Shown: positions 47,798 through 57,246 of the stretch, one piece after another
Numbering within the stretch: position 1 is the first letter of the stretch
Layout: every line of letters begins with the position of its first letter
Position numbers and translations under genes: made by a program
The notes under the pieces: generated by a model
Seen by the model: the letters and a program-made list of their open reading frames with translations, nothing else
Told to the model about the DNA's origin: nothing
Database searches by the model: none
Assembly: GCF_900088125.1 (NCBI RefSeq)
Contig: NZ_FLQT01000003.1
Span: 1,487,071 to 1,551,070, forward strand
Direction of reading: 5' to 3'
From: Peptoniphilus pacaensis
Lineage (GTDB): Bacteria > Bacillota > Clostridia > Tissierellales > Peptoniphilaceae
DNA: 64,000 nt

Positions 47798-50107
47798 GTG
47801 GGAGAGCAGAAAATAAAACAGACGAAAAGAGTGAGAAAGAGAAAAAGAGATCGCCGATTTCTTTTATCCCATCTGAGACGGATGGATAAAAAAGTGGCTT
47901 TTCTATATGTGTTTCTCTTCTTGCTCTTTTTTATTTTGTGGGGGCGCGTGGCGTATTTACAAATCGTCGATGCCGACAATTTAACCCGCCAAGCCCTGGC
48001 CCTCAATACGAAAGGGAAAATAAAGCCCGAGCGCGGCTTGATTTTTGATGCCGAGGGAAATAAATTGGTGGGCAATATCAGTAAATCCGATATATATTTG
48101 GATACGCAGGTACTGGCCAAGGCTAAGGACAGCGAAAAGCAGAGAAGCAAGCTGAGGAGCTTTGCATTAAAGAATTTGGAAATGACCGAGGCCCAATACG
48201 ACGCCCGCATGAAAAAAAGCGGCCACGTGCTCTTAAAGGGCAATGTGGACCGCTCCGTCGCGCTGAAGTTGCGCGATTCGGACATTCCCGGCGTCGTAGT
48301 GGAAGATTTCGAAGCCCGCACCTATCCCAACAACGACCTGGCATCTCTGGTGCTCGGCTTTGCGGGAAAAGAAGGTGACGGCCGCTACGGCATCGAAAAG
48401 TATTACGACGACGATCTGCGTCTCGCGCCCTCTTTCGGCAAAAAAAGAGATAATGCCGTGCCCATTCAGGCCGGGGCCAATTTAAAATTGACCATATCAG
48501 AGTCCTTGCAGCGAAAGACTGAGGATATACTGGACTCCCATTGGGAGAAAAATCGTGCTCACCGCATTACGGCCATCGTTCAGGAGACCCAAACCGGCGC
48601 CATTCGCGCCATGGCTTCCACGGACGATTACGATTTAAACCATCCCTACAGCCCGACGACGAAAGAGCAGAAGGCCGTGTGGAAGGATTTAAAGAGCGAA
48701 CAAAAATCGAAAATTTTGTACAATAACTGGCGCAATTTTTCCGTCAGCGACACCTATGAGCCGGGTTCCACCTTTAAAACCATTACGGCGGCTGCCGCTT
48801 TGGAAGAGGACACGACGAATCCGAAAAAGCATTATTACTGCACGGGCTACGTCAGGGACATTCCCGGCGTGACCATCACCTGCACATCCCTTCCCAATCC
48901 CCACGGTGACATTACCATGGACAAGGCTTTTTCCGAGTCCTGCAATGTCACCTTCGTCAATATCGCCAGGGAGCTTTCCAAGGAAGGTCTTCTGAAATAC
49001 ATTCAGGCCTTCGGCTTCGGCGAGGTGACGGGCATCGATTTGCCGGCGGAACAAAAGGGGCTCGTGCCTAAAAGCGTGAAAGAAATCAACGAAGCGCGCC
49101 TGGCTACCATGAGTTACGGCCACGGCATTGCCGTGACGCCGATTCAAATGGTGACGGCGGTTTCTGCCGTGGCAAACGGCGGCTATCTCTTAAAGCCTTA
49201 TGTGGTCGATGAGGTTCAAGACGTCAGCGGCCGTGTCCTGGCAAAAAACGAACGCACCGTGCGTCGCCAAGTCATTTCCGAATCCACCAGCGAAACCATG
49301 CGCACCCTTTTAATGCACGTGGTGGATCACGGCACCGGCACCATGGGGGCGGTGAACCGCTACCACGTCGGCGGCAAGACCGGCACGGCAGGCAAGGTTT
49401 CGGAAACCGGCGGCTACGAAAAGGACAAGTACATCAGCTCCTTCGTTTCGGTGGCGCCCATCGAAGATCCGAAATACACGGTGCTGGTCGTGGTGGAAGA
49501 GCCCGAAGGCGATTACTTCGGCGGCACCGTGGCCGCGCCCATCGCTTCCGAGATTATGGCTGCGGCCCTTCAAGAAGGAAATGTCGCGCCCACGGGCAGC
49601 GATCAATCGCAAAAGACGAAAAAAGTCATTGTTCCCGATGTGAAACACATGCTTTTGGAAGATGCGGGGAAAGTGCTAACCGATGCGGGCCTGAAATTTA
49701 ATATGGCATCGGAAAATGTCGGCGACTTCGGCATGGTCATTCAACAGGCTCCGGAAGCGGGCACGGAAGTAGACGAAAACACCATCGTCGACTTAAAGAT
49801 CGACCCCAATGACGGTAAAGAGCGGAGCGTTCCCAATTTCAGAGGCAAGACGAAAAAGCAAGTCGAAAAGATTTTAGAAGACTCCCAACTGGACTACGTT
49901 CTGGAAGGGGAGGGGACCGTGGTCAGTCAAGAGCCCTTGGCGGGACAAATTCTGCCGAAAGGGGCGAAGATCGTGATTCGCTTCGAAGCAGATGTGAACG
50001 ACGATCAGACGGATAAAAATTCGACAGATTCCAATGGGGACCATTCGAAAACAACGAAAGAAAAGACAAAAAAGACGCGCAAAGCGCGTAACGATAAAAA
50101 GGAGTAG
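47798..50107 (+). CDS. Division-type class B penicillin-binding protein with PASTA domains
   Basis: This is the 769-residue transpeptidase that cross-links septal peptidoglycan (FtsI/PBP2B/SpoVD type). It has one membrane helix (about 32-52) and a dimerisation/pedestal domain. The transpeptidase domain has intact motifs: STFK (Ser324-Lys327), SCN (381-383) and KTGT (527-530). Two PASTA domains follow (KVIVPDVKHMLLEDAGKVLTDAG; RSVPNFRGKTKKQVEKILEDS). A Lys/Asp/Thr-rich tail of about 40 residues ends the protein. The start is GTG 47798 with AGGAGG upstream. It supplies the cross-linking activity that the PBP1A-like protein at 37511 seems to lack. mraY follows after 6 bases. Confidence 0.94.
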   Translation: MGEQKIKQTKRVRKRKRDRRFLLSHLRRMDKKVAFLYVFLFLLFFILWGRVAYLQIVDADNLTRQALALNTKGKIKPERGLIFDAEGNKLVGNISKSDIYLDTQVLAKAKDSEKQRSKLRSFALKNLEMTEAQYDARMKKSGHVLLKGNVDRSVALKLRDSDIPGVVVEDFEARTYPNNDLASLVLGFAGKEGDGRYGIEKYYDDDLRLAPSFGKKRDNAVPIQAGANLKLTISESLQRKTEDILDSHWEKNRAHRITAIVQETQTGAIRAMASTDDYDLNHPYSPTTKEQKAVWKDLKSEQKSKILYNNWRNFSVSDTYEPGSTFKTITAAAALEEDTTNPKKHYYCTGYVRDIPGVTITCTSLPNPHGDITMDKAFSESCNVTFVNIARELSKEGLLKYIQAFGFGEVTGIDLPAEQKGLVPKSVKEINEARLATMSYGHGIAVTPIQMVTAVSAVANGGYLLKPYVVDEVQDVSGRVLAKNERTVRRQVISESTSETMRTLLMHVVDHGTGTMGAVNRYHVGGKTGTAGKVSETGGYEKDKYISSFVSVAPIEDPKYTVLVVVEEPEGDYFGGTVAAPIASEIMAAALQEGNVAPTGSDQSQKTKKVIVPDVKHMLLEDAGKVLTDAGLKFNMASENVGDFGMVIQQAPEAGTEVDENTIVDLKIDPNDGKERSVPNFRGKTKKQVEKILEDSQLDYVLEGEGTVVSQEPLAGQILPKGAKIVIRFEADVNDDQTDKNSTDSNGDHSKTTKEKTKKTRKARNDKKE

Positions 50108-50113
50108 GCAAGC

Positions 50114-51073
50114 ATGAGCATAGGCACAGGACTAAAGAGTCTGGCCATCGGGTGGATTCTCGCCATGATCGGCGGTAAGGTTTTTATTCCAATGTTAAGA
50201 AAACTGCACGCAGGACAGGAAATACGTGAAGACGGGCCTCAGAGCCATTTGTCGAAGGCGGGCACGCCGACCATCGGCGGGGTGATCTTTCTGACGGCAG
50301 CCCTTCTCGGGACGATTCTTACCGGCAATATGACTTACGAGGTGGCGGTTCTTTTTATCTCCACCTTCGGCTTCGGCCTCGTGGGCTTTATCGACGACTA
50401 CATTAAAGTCGTGAACAAGAGAAATCTGGGCTTTACGGCGTTGCAAAAATTGTTGGCACAGATATTTATCGCCGTATTGCTTTATATCCTCATTGTCAGA
50501 TCCGAACACCTGACGACGGCGGTCCTCTTGCCGGGGACCATGCGGCCGGTGGATTTCGGCATGTTCTTTATTCCCTTTATTATTTTCGTCGTCGTAGGCA
50601 CGGTGAATTCCGTAAACCTCACCGACGGACTGGACGGCCTTTCATCCACGGTCACCACCATACTCATGCTGTTTTTTGCCTTGGTCAGCGCAAAAATGGG
50701 ACGGACCTCCGTCGCCTTATTCTGCCTGGTTCTCGCAGGCGGCCTCTTGGGATTTTTGTTTTACAACAAATATCCCGCCAAGGTCTTTATGGGGGACACG
50801 GGCTCTTTGGCATTGGGCGGCGCCGTGGTTGGCATCGCCATACTGCTCAATTTACCCTTGTTGCTTCCCATTTGCGGCGGCATTTACTTTATCGAAACCC
50901 TGTCCGTTATTTTGCAAGTAATCTCCTTTAAAACGAGGGGAAAGCGGATTTTTCTTATGAGCCCCATTCATCACCACTTCGAACAAAAGGGGATGAAGGA
51001 AGTTCAAATCGTCGCCATGTTCGCTGCGGTGGAACTGATCCTCTGTATCATAAGTTATTTCTTGGTTTTTTAG
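50114..51073 (+). CDS. mraY: Phospho-N-acetylmuramoyl-pentapeptide transferase MraY
   Basis: MraY makes lipid I from UDP-MurNAc-pentapeptide and undecaprenyl phosphate. The 319-residue protein has about ten membrane segments, the N-terminal GPQSHLSKAGTPTIGGVIFL, the catalytic Asp pair in GFIDDYIKV, NLTDGLDGLSS, FMGDTGSLALGG and the His-rich loop MSPIHHHFEQKG. AAGGAG lies before the ATG. murE and murF, often next to it, are missing. Confidence 0.98.
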   Translation: MSIGTGLKSLAIGWILAMIGGKVFIPMLRKLHAGQEIREDGPQSHLSKAGTPTIGGVIFLTAALLGTILTGNMTYEVAVLFISTFGFGLVGFIDDYIKVVNKRNLGFTALQKLLAQIFIAVLLYILIVRSEHLTTAVLLPGTMRPVDFGMFFIPFIIFVVVGTVNSVNLTDGLDGLSSTVTTILMLFFALVSAKMGRTSVALFCLVLAGGLLGFLFYNKYPAKVFMGDTGSLALGGAVVGIAILLNLPLLLPICGGIYFIETLSVILQVISFKTRGKRIFLMSPIHHHFEQKGMKEVQIVAMFAAVELILCIISYFLVF

Positions 51074-51079
51074 GAGCGC

Positions 51080-52393
51080 ATGATGAAGAATAAGAAAATT
51101 TTAATATACGGCTTAGGAACCACGGGCACAAGTGCCATCGACGCCTTAAAAGACGAGAATGAACTTTACGTTTACGACGACGATGAGGCGAGGGCGAACA
51201 TGCTGGAAGGAGAGTTCCCCTTTTACGACGGCCAGGACGTGGATTTCGTCGTAAAGAGCCCGGGCATTCCTCTGGACAGCGGCTTGCTGCCTGAGTTTGA
51301 GGAGAAAGAAATCCCCGTTATTTCCGATATCGAATTGGCCTATCGCATTTCCGAATGCGAAAATTTCATCGCCATTACGGGAACCAACGGAAAGACCACG
51401 ACGACGGATCTCTTGTATCATTTGCTCATCGACGGCGGGAAGGTCGCCTATGTGGGCGGCAATATCGGCGTCGGCGTCTTGCCTCTGGCAAAACGGGCGA
51501 AGAAAGACGATTACCTAGTCATCGAATGTTCCAGCTTTCAATTGGAAACCACCTTGGACTTTAAACCGAAGGTAGCGATTTTAACGAATATTACGGAAGA
51601 CCATCTGGATCATCACAAATCCGTGGAAGCTTATCGCAAGAGCAAGGAAAAAGTCTTTGCCAATCAAGATTCTTCCGACGTACTTATTTTAAATATCGAC
51701 GACCCCTACCTGGCCATGATCGGCGAGGAGATGGACCGCGCCTTGGTGGTCAGCACGACACCCATTCAACAGGACGGTGCCTACAAGGATCAGGACTTGC
51801 TCTACCTTTCTCACGAGGGCGAGCACATTCCCCTGATGAAGCGATCCGAGATGCTGCTGGTAGGCGATCACAATGTGCGTAATGCCTTGGAGGCCGCCCT
51901 TTGCGCCTATGTCCTCGGCGTGGACGTGGCATCCATTAAAAACACCTTGATGAATTATCGCGGCGTCAGTCACCGCATGGAATACGTGGACACCTTTAAC
52001 GGCGTCGATTACTACAACGACTCCAAGGGAACCAATCCCGATTCCACGGATGTGGCCCTGGCGAGTCTCGCGAAGCCCATTCATCTCTTGGCGGGGGGCT
52101 TCGACAAGGGAAGCGACTTTAAAGCCCTCTTCGAAAAACACGCCGCCTCCATCGCCGGTCTCTATGTCTTCGGTGCGACGAAAGCCGTGATAAAAGAAGA
52201 GGCAATGGAAGCCGGCATCAAGAATGTATTGGAATTCGAAACCATGAAAGAGGCCACGGAAGCGGCAATGGATTGCGCCAAGGAGGGAGAGGCGGTATTG
52301 CTTTCTCCGGCCTGCGCGTCGTGGGATCAGTTCCCCAATTACAGAGTGCGCGGCGATGAATTTAAAGCAATCGTAAGGGAGAGATGGAGCTGA
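51080..52393 (+). CDS. murD: UDP-N-acetylmuramoyl-L-alanine:D-glutamate ligase MurD
   Basis: MurD adds D-Glu to UDP-MurNAc-L-Ala. The 437-residue protein has an N-terminal nucleotide-sugar domain (ILIYGLGTTGTSAID), the ATP loop ITGTNGKTTTTDLLYHLL, GGNIGVG, ECSSFQLETT, the NITEDHLDHH motif and YYNDSKGTNPDST. Either ATG 51080 or ATG 51083 may be used; AGGAG is better spaced for the second. It lies between mraY and ftsW in normal dcw order. Confidence 0.97.
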   Translation: MMKNKKILIYGLGTTGTSAIDALKDENELYVYDDDEARANMLEGEFPFYDGQDVDFVVKSPGIPLDSGLLPEFEEKEIPVISDIELAYRISECENFIAITGTNGKTTTTDLLYHLLIDGGKVAYVGGNIGVGVLPLAKRAKKDDYLVIECSSFQLETTLDFKPKVAILTNITEDHLDHHKSVEAYRKSKEKVFANQDSSDVLILNIDDPYLAMIGEEMDRALVVSTTPIQQDGAYKDQDLLYLSHEGEHIPLMKRSEMLLVGDHNVRNALEAALCAYVLGVDVASIKNTLMNYRGVSHRMEYVDTFNGVDYYNDSKGTNPDSTDVALASLAKPIHLLAGGFDKGSDFKALFEKHAASIAGLYVFGATKAVIKEEAMEAGIKNVLEFETMKEATEAAMDCAKEGEAVLLSPACASWDQFPNYRVRGDEFKAIVRERWS

Positions 52394-52400
52394 TTAAATC

Positions 52401-53498
52401 ATGGAACGAATCCGAAAATACGCCGATCCGCCCCTGTTTATCGCCATCGTTTCGCTTCTCGTCATCGGCGTCTTTATGGTGGCGTCCAGCTCCTTTACCA
52501 CAGGCTTGGCGGAACACGGCGACGGCACGTATTTTTTTAAGCGGCATCTGATTTTTCTCGTCATAGGAATCGTGGCCGCCGGCGTCGGCTATGTGGTGCC
52601 TTTAAAGACCTTTCAACGCTTTGCCTTTCCGGCATGGGCTTTGAGTATGGTCCTTTGCGCCGCCCTGAACACATCTTTGGGCGTCAATGTCAACGGTGCC
52701 ACTCGCTGGCTTTTAATCCCGGGGACACATATACAATTTATGCCGTCGGATATTTTGAAGTACGCTTCTATTTTCTATACGGCGAATCTATGCGTGCTCC
52801 ACAGGGGCAAGAGGCGAAAGGGCGGCTTTCTGCCCATCGTCACGGTGATCGGCCTGTCCGTGGTCATCGTCATGAAGGAAGACTTCTCCTCGGCCATGGT
52901 TATCGCCATCAGCCTCTTGGGGATGTTCTTTATCTCCGGCATGAATTTTGCGGAATTTGTCAGCATTCTGTCCATGGGCCTTGCGGTAATGTACTTTTTC
53001 GTCTTCCGCGTGCCCTATCGTATGAAGCGGCTCACGTCCTTTTTGAATCCCTTTGACGACATCGCCAATACGGACTGGCAATTGGCCAACTCCCTCTATG
53101 CCTTGGGCACGGGATCGGTGAAGGGGATCGGCTACTTCCGCTCCCACGAAGTGTTTAACCGCCTGCCCGAGGCCTATAACGACTTTATCTTTGCCGTCAT
53201 CGGCGAAGAGTTCGGCTTCATCGGCACCACCATCGTCATCGGTCTCTTTGCCCTATTCGTGCAGCGGGGCTTTTTAACGGCGTTAAAGCAGAAGGGCCTC
53301 TATGAAAAACTGATCGCCACGGGGATTTTTCTCTCCATCGGCTTTCAAGCCTTTTTCAATATGGGCGTGGCCGCGGGAATTTTGCCCGTCACCGGCCTGA
53401 CCCTGCCCTATATATCCTTCGGGGGCACGGCCCTCGTATTCGTCATGGGCATGAGCGGAATATTACTAAGATTATCGAGGAAAGGAGAATCACATTGA
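52401..53498 (+). CDS. ftsW: Septal peptidoglycan glycosyltransferase FtsW
   Basis: FtsW is the SEDS-family glycan polymerase of the divisome. The 365-residue protein has about ten membrane segments, the SEDS signatures NGATRWLLIPG and FSSAMVIAISLLGMFF, the long loop with the likely catalytic Asp region (NPFDDIANTDWQLANSLYALGTGSVKG), and FIFAVIGEEFGFIG with GLTLPYISFGGTALVFVM. It overlaps murG by four bases. It should work with the PASTA-domain PBP at 47798. Confidence 0.96.
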   Translation: MERIRKYADPPLFIAIVSLLVIGVFMVASSSFTTGLAEHGDGTYFFKRHLIFLVIGIVAAGVGYVVPLKTFQRFAFPAWALSMVLCAALNTSLGVNVNGATRWLLIPGTHIQFMPSDILKYASIFYTANLCVLHRGKRRKGGFLPIVTVIGLSVVIVMKEDFSSAMVIAISLLGMFFISGMNFAEFVSILSMGLAVMYFFVFRVPYRMKRLTSFLNPFDDIANTDWQLANSLYALGTGSVKGIGYFRSHEVFNRLPEAYNDFIFAVIGEEFGFIGTTIVIGLFALFVQRGFLTALKQKGLYEKLIATGIFLSIGFQAFFNMGVAAGILPVTGLTLPYISFGGTALVFVMGMSGILLRLSRKGESH

Positions 53499-54592
53499 GA
53501 GTTATATTGTCCGGCGGCGGCACCGGCGGTCATATTTATCCGGCCCTCGCCATAAAAGAAGCCTTGGAGAAAAAGGCGGACGACATCGAATTTCTCTACG
53601 TGGGAAAAAAAGACAGCATGGAAGAAGAATTGGCGGAAGCCTATAACATTCCTTTCGCACCGGTGCACATTAAAGGCTTTCCCAGAAAGAAGATCAACAA
53701 AGATTCCATCTTAACCATGGTGGAATTGCTTCACGGCCTTCACGATGCGGGGAAGATCCTAAAAGACTTTCAGCCCGATGTGGTCATAGGTACCGGCGGC
53801 TATGTTTGTGCGCCCATCGTTTTAAAGGCACAGAGCAAAGGCATTAAAACGGTGATTCAAGAACAAAACGCCTATCCCGGCAAGACCAATCGCCTCCTGG
53901 CCAAAAGGGTAGATCTTATCGCCTACAGCTTTAAGGAAGCGGAAAAATACTTTCCGGAACAGACGAAGAAACTTTACACCGGCAATCCCATTCGCTCGAC
54001 CTTTGAAAAGATCGACGAAGAGGCGGGCAGGGAAGCGGTGGGCTACAACTTGGATAAGCCCCTGGTGCTTTCCTTCGGCGGAAGCGGCGGTCAGGAATCG
54101 ACCAACGAGGCGGTCCTCGAAATCATGAAAAAGCATCCGAGCCTGAACTTCCACCTGGTTCACATTACGGGGAAAGAACATTACGACGACTTCGTGAAGC
54201 GAATGAGCCAAGTGGACGACGAGTCCTACACGATATTGGATTACTCCCACCAAATCCCCGAGTACTTGGCCGTCGCCGATCTGGTGGTGGCATCCTCATC
54301 GGCCATGACCTTAGCGGAAATCAGCGCTATGCACCTGCCTTCTATTTTGATTCCCAAGGCATACACGGCGGGCAATCACCAGTACCATAACGCCATGAGC
54401 TACAAAAAATCCGATGCGGCGGTGGTCATCGAAGAAGAGGAATTAAACGGCCACGTCCTTTTGCAGACCATCGAGAACCTCTTGGATAACGAAGAAAAGC
54501 GGCGGGACATGGGAGCCAATGCCCTGCACATGGTTAACACCAAGGGCACTGACGCCATTGCTGAAGGCATTATAGGACTTGTCAGATCATGA
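53495..54592 (+). CDS. murG: UDP-GlcNAc:undecaprenyl-PP-MurNAc-pentapeptide GlcNAc transferase MurG
   Basis: MurG converts lipid I into lipid II on the inner membrane face. The 365-residue protein has the N-terminal GGGTGGHIYPALAIKEAL, GTGGYVCAPIVL, QEQNAYPGKTNRLL, SFGGSGGQESTNEAV and the donor-site region SSSAMTLAEISAMHLPSILIPKAY. The start codon is TTG 53495, well placed after AAAGGAG and overlapping the ftsW stop. It overlaps ftsQ by four bases at its end. Confidence 0.97.
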   Translation: MRVILSGGGTGGHIYPALAIKEALEKKADDIEFLYVGKKDSMEEELAEAYNIPFAPVHIKGFPRKKINKDSILTMVELLHGLHDAGKILKDFQPDVVIGTGGYVCAPIVLKAQSKGIKTVIQEQNAYPGKTNRLLAKRVDLIAYSFKEAEKYFPEQTKKLYTGNPIRSTFEKIDEEAGREAVGYNLDKPLVLSFGGSGGQESTNEAVLEIMKKHPSLNFHLVHITGKEHYDDFVKRMSQVDDESYTILDYSHQIPEYLAVADLVVASSSAMTLAEISAMHLPSILIPKAYTAGNHQYHNAMSYKKSDAAVVIEEEELNGHVLLQTIENLLDNEEKRRDMGANALHMVNTKGTDAIAEGIIGLVRS

Positions 54593-55527
54593 AGCCGACG
54601 AACCAAAGAAGAAAAAGACCTCGGAAGAAAAGACTGAGGAGGAAATACAGAAATCGCCGCATCGCCCTGGTGGTCGTACTGGCAGCTGTCGTATTTGGCA
54701 GTCTCTTCGCCTTTTCCTCCCTGACGGCCTTAACCGACGTGCGCGTCACGGGGACCAAGGCCGTGTCGAAAAATGCCGTGGTGAAAATCGCCGAGGAGTC
54801 CAGAGGCAAAAGTTATTTTCGCTTAAACAAAGGCCGTTTGAAAAATCGCCTGGAGCAAATGCCCTATGTGAAAGAGGCGACCATCGGCTTAAATTTTCCC
54901 CACACCTTGACCATAAAGATCGAAGAAGAAAAGCCCTTTGCGCAACTCTACAGCGACGAAGGTTACATCCTCGTCAACGAGGACTTCAAGGCATTGGAAA
55001 AAACCCGCTCTTACAATCCCAATATGCCCAAGGTCACGGGTCTGGTGACCGAAGGCGTTCGCTTGGGTCAGGTAGCCTTTAAAAGCACGGGGAACGAAAA
55101 AAAGATCCACATGATCAAGACCCTGTTTGCATCGCCCATGAAGAAAGACATTCACACGGTCTCGATTTTGGATCGGGGCATGCGCATCGGCTTTTCCGAC
55201 GGAACCTTGGTCCACATACTGAGCTTCGACGATGCGGAGTATAAGACCAAACAGTTGGAAGAAATCCGAAAAGAGATGAAGTCGAAAAACGAAGACTATC
55301 GAGAAATCTACCTGGACCAGGGGGATCATCCCGTGGCGGTCAAGCCCTCGTCTTTAGACGACGAAGGAACCGAAAACGAAGAGAGTTCAAATCTGATCGA
55401 GCGGGAAAAAGATTCGGACACGGACAAGAAAGAGAAGAAGACAAAGAAGAAAAAAGCGTCGAAGAATGAATCCGATGAGGATGAGAATACAAAGGCGGAA
55501 TCAAATTCCGTCAATACCGCTGAATAA
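54589..55527 (+). CDS. ftsQ: Cell division protein FtsQ/DivIB
   Basis: This is a 312-residue single-pass protein. A strongly basic N-terminus (NQRRKRPRKKRLRRKYRNRR) is followed by one membrane helix (IALVVVLAAVVFGSLFAF) and a POTRA domain (LTDVRVTGTKAVSKNAVVKIAEES). The FtsQ beta domain comes next (YVKEATIGLNFPHTLTIKIEEEKP). The last 55 or so residues are a highly charged Glu/Lys/Asp/Ser tail, long for the family. It joins FtsL and DivIC-type partners in the divisome. The start overlaps murG. There is no ftsA between this gene and ftsZ. Confidence 0.92.
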   Translation: MKPTNQRRKRPRKKRLRRKYRNRRIALVVVLAAVVFGSLFAFSSLTALTDVRVTGTKAVSKNAVVKIAEESRGKSYFRLNKGRLKNRLEQMPYVKEATIGLNFPHTLTIKIEEEKPFAQLYSDEGYILVNEDFKALEKTRSYNPNMPKVTGLVTEGVRLGQVAFKSTGNEKKIHMIKTLFASPMKKDIHTVSILDRGMRIGFSDGTLVHILSFDDAEYKTKQLEEIRKEMKSKNEDYREIYLDQGDHPVAVKPSSLDDEGTENEESSNLIEREKDSDTDKKEKKTKKKKASKNESDEDENTKAESNSVNTAE

Positions 55528-55539
55528 GGTAGATTCGGG

Positions 55540-55580
55540 AGTCAAGTTGTCTTGACTTGTACGCATTTTGTCTATAAAAT
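55540..55580 (+). promoter_or_regulatory. ftsZ promoter with a palindrome over the -35
   Basis: TTGACT (55552-55557), 17-base spacer, TAAAAT (55575-55580). The perfect palindrome AGTCAAG-TTGT-CTTGACT (55540-55557) ends exactly with the -35. There is no T-run after it, so it reads as a likely operator rather than a terminator. AGGAGG lies before the ATG. Confidence 0.65.
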
Positions 55581-55634
55581 AGAATAAATTGATATGATCT
55601 TAAAGGGCCTTAGTGCGCGAGTAGGAGGAGTTAT

Positions 55635-56726
55635 ATGTTGGATTTTGATATGGATCACGAAGAATTTGCAAAAATAAAAGTAGCCGGCGTCGGCGGCGGC
55701 GGAAATAATGCCGTCAATCGCATGATCAGCGCAGGCGTTAAAGGCGTGGAATTTATTGCCGTCAACACGGATCGTCAAGCCTTGAAAAATTCCCTGGCTG
55801 AAACGAAAATTCAAATCGGCGAAAAAGTAACCAAGGGCCTGGGCGCCGGTGCCAATCCCGAAATCGGCGAACAATCCGCCGAAGAAAGCATCGACGAAAT
55901 CAGAGAAGCACTGCAAGGTGCGGACATGGTATTTATTACGGCCGGCATGGGCGGCGGTACCGGAACCGGTGCTGCACCGATTATTGCCGATGTAGCCAAA
56001 GACCTAAACGCCCTTACCGTCGGCGTGGTTACCCGTCCCTTCGCTTTTGAAGGTGCTCGTCGTATGAAACAAGCGATCAAAGGTATCGACGAATTAAAGG
56101 ACAAAGTCGACACATTGGTCATTATTCCCAACGATCGTCTGTTCAGCATTTCCGATAAGAAGACCACCTTCTCCCAAGCCTTCCAAATGGCCGACGAGGT
56201 ATTGAAGCAAGGGATTCAAGGAATCTCCGAATTAATCAGCGTTCCCAATGTCATTAATCTGGACTTTGCCGACGTAAAGACCGTTATGCACGACAAGGGC
56301 ATCGCTCACATGGGTATCGGTTACGCCTCCGGCGACGATCGCGCCACGGAAGCGGCAAGAAACGCCGTGGAAAGCCCCTTATTGGAAACGTCCATCGAAG
56401 GCGCCAAGTCGGTCCTCTTAAATATTACGGCAGGCAACGACTTAGGTATGTTTGAAATGAACGAAGCGGCCGATTTAATTCGCTCCACCGTGGACGAAGA
56501 CGCCAACATTATCTTCGGTGCCGGCATTGACGAATCCTTGAAAGATCAAGTGAAGATTACGGTCATCGCCACGGAATTCGGCGACGACGAAGACAATCAA
56601 CCGAAAAAAGCAGGGAAGAGCTTTGTCGGATCGGGCGACGAGAAAAAAGAAGAGAAAACCGGATCCGCCAACAGAAATAAGGATGACGAGTTAAATATCC
56701 CGGATTTTCTTCGCAGAATGAGATAA
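55635..56726 (+). CDS. ftsZ: Cell division GTPase FtsZ
   Basis: FtsZ forms the cytokinetic ring. The 363-residue protein has [16 protein letters not shown], the tubulin signature [13 protein letters not shown] (about residues 107-119), the T7 loop [11 protein letters not shown], and the C-terminal binding peptide [12 protein letters not shown] that usually contacts FtsA, SepF or ZapA-type partners. The linker is short and charged. AGGAGG is upstream. Codon use (GTA, GCA, CAA) is that of a highly expressed gene. Its own promoter, plus a terminator downstream, lets it be made apart from the dcw transcript. Confidence 0.98.
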   Translation: MLDFDMDHEEFAKIKVAGVGGGGNNAVNRMISAGVKGVEFIAVNTDRQALKNSLAETKIQIGEKVTKGLGAGANPEIGEQSAEESIDEIREALQGADMVFITAGMGGGTGTGAAPIIADVAKDLNALTVGVVTRPFAFEGARRMKQAIKGIDELKDKVDTLVIIPNDRLFSISDKKTTFSQAFQMADEVLKQGIQGISELISVPNVINLDFADVKTVMHDKGIAHMGIGYASGDDRATEAARNAVESPLLETSIEGAKSVLLNITAGNDLGMFEMNEAADLIRSTVDEDANIIFGAGIDESLKDQVKITVIATEFGDDEDNQPKKAGKSFVGSGDEKKEEKTGSANRNKDDELNIPDFLRRMR

Positions 56727-56735
56727 GAGATTTTT

Positions 56736-56768
56736 GACGTATCCTTTAGGATACGTCTTTTCTTTTTT
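56736..56768 (+). terminator. Intrinsic terminator after ftsZ
   Basis: GACGTATCC (56736-56744), loop TTTA, GGATACGTC (56749-56757), then a T-rich run. The nrdR ribosome-binding site follows within a few bases. Confidence 0.88.
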
Positions 56769-56780
56769 AGGAGGTGAATC

Positions 56781-57242
56781 ATGCGCTGTCCCTATTGTCA
56801 ACATTTAGAATCGAAAGTCGTCGACTCCCGGCCAACGGAAGAAGGCGCCTCCATACGGCGCAGACGGCAATGTATGTCCTGCGGCAGACGATTCACGACC
56901 TACGAGCAGGTGGAAGTCGTGCCCATGACCGTAAAGAAGAAGAGCGGCGGAATCGAGGTCTTCGACCGGAACAAAATCCTTAAAGGGCTGATCAAATCCT
57001 GTGAAAAGCGTCCCGTCTCTTTGGAAGCCATGGAAGCGGCGGTGGACGACATTGAAATGACCTTGGAAGCGAAAATGGTGAAGCAGATTTCGTCGGAAGA
57101 AATCGGCGAAATGATTTTGGAGCGGCTAAAGGATTTAGACGAAGTGGCCTACGTGCGCTTCGCTTCCGTCTACAGGCGCTTCCAAGACATCGACAGTTTT
57201 ATGGCGGAGCTGGAAGAGCTGCGCAAAAAGAAAACGGATTGA
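56781..57242 (+). CDS. nrdR: Ribonucleotide reductase repressor NrdR
   Basis: NrdR represses ribonucleotide reductase genes when dATP is high. The 153-residue protein has an N-terminal zinc ribbon (CPYCQHLES and CMSCGRRF, two Cys pairs), followed by the ATP-cone domain ([30 protein letters not shown]). AGGAGG lies before the ATG. No NrdR box or nrd gene lies in the window. rarA follows after 4 bases. Confidence 0.97.
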   Translation: MRCPYCQHLESKVVDSRPTEEGASIRRRRQCMSCGRRFTTYEQVEVVPMTVKKKSGGIEVFDRNKILKGLIKSCEKRPVSLEAMEAAVDDIEMTLEAKMVKQISSEEIGEMILERLKDLDEVAYVRFASVYRRFQDIDSFMAELEELRKKKTD

Positions 57243-57246
57243 GGCC

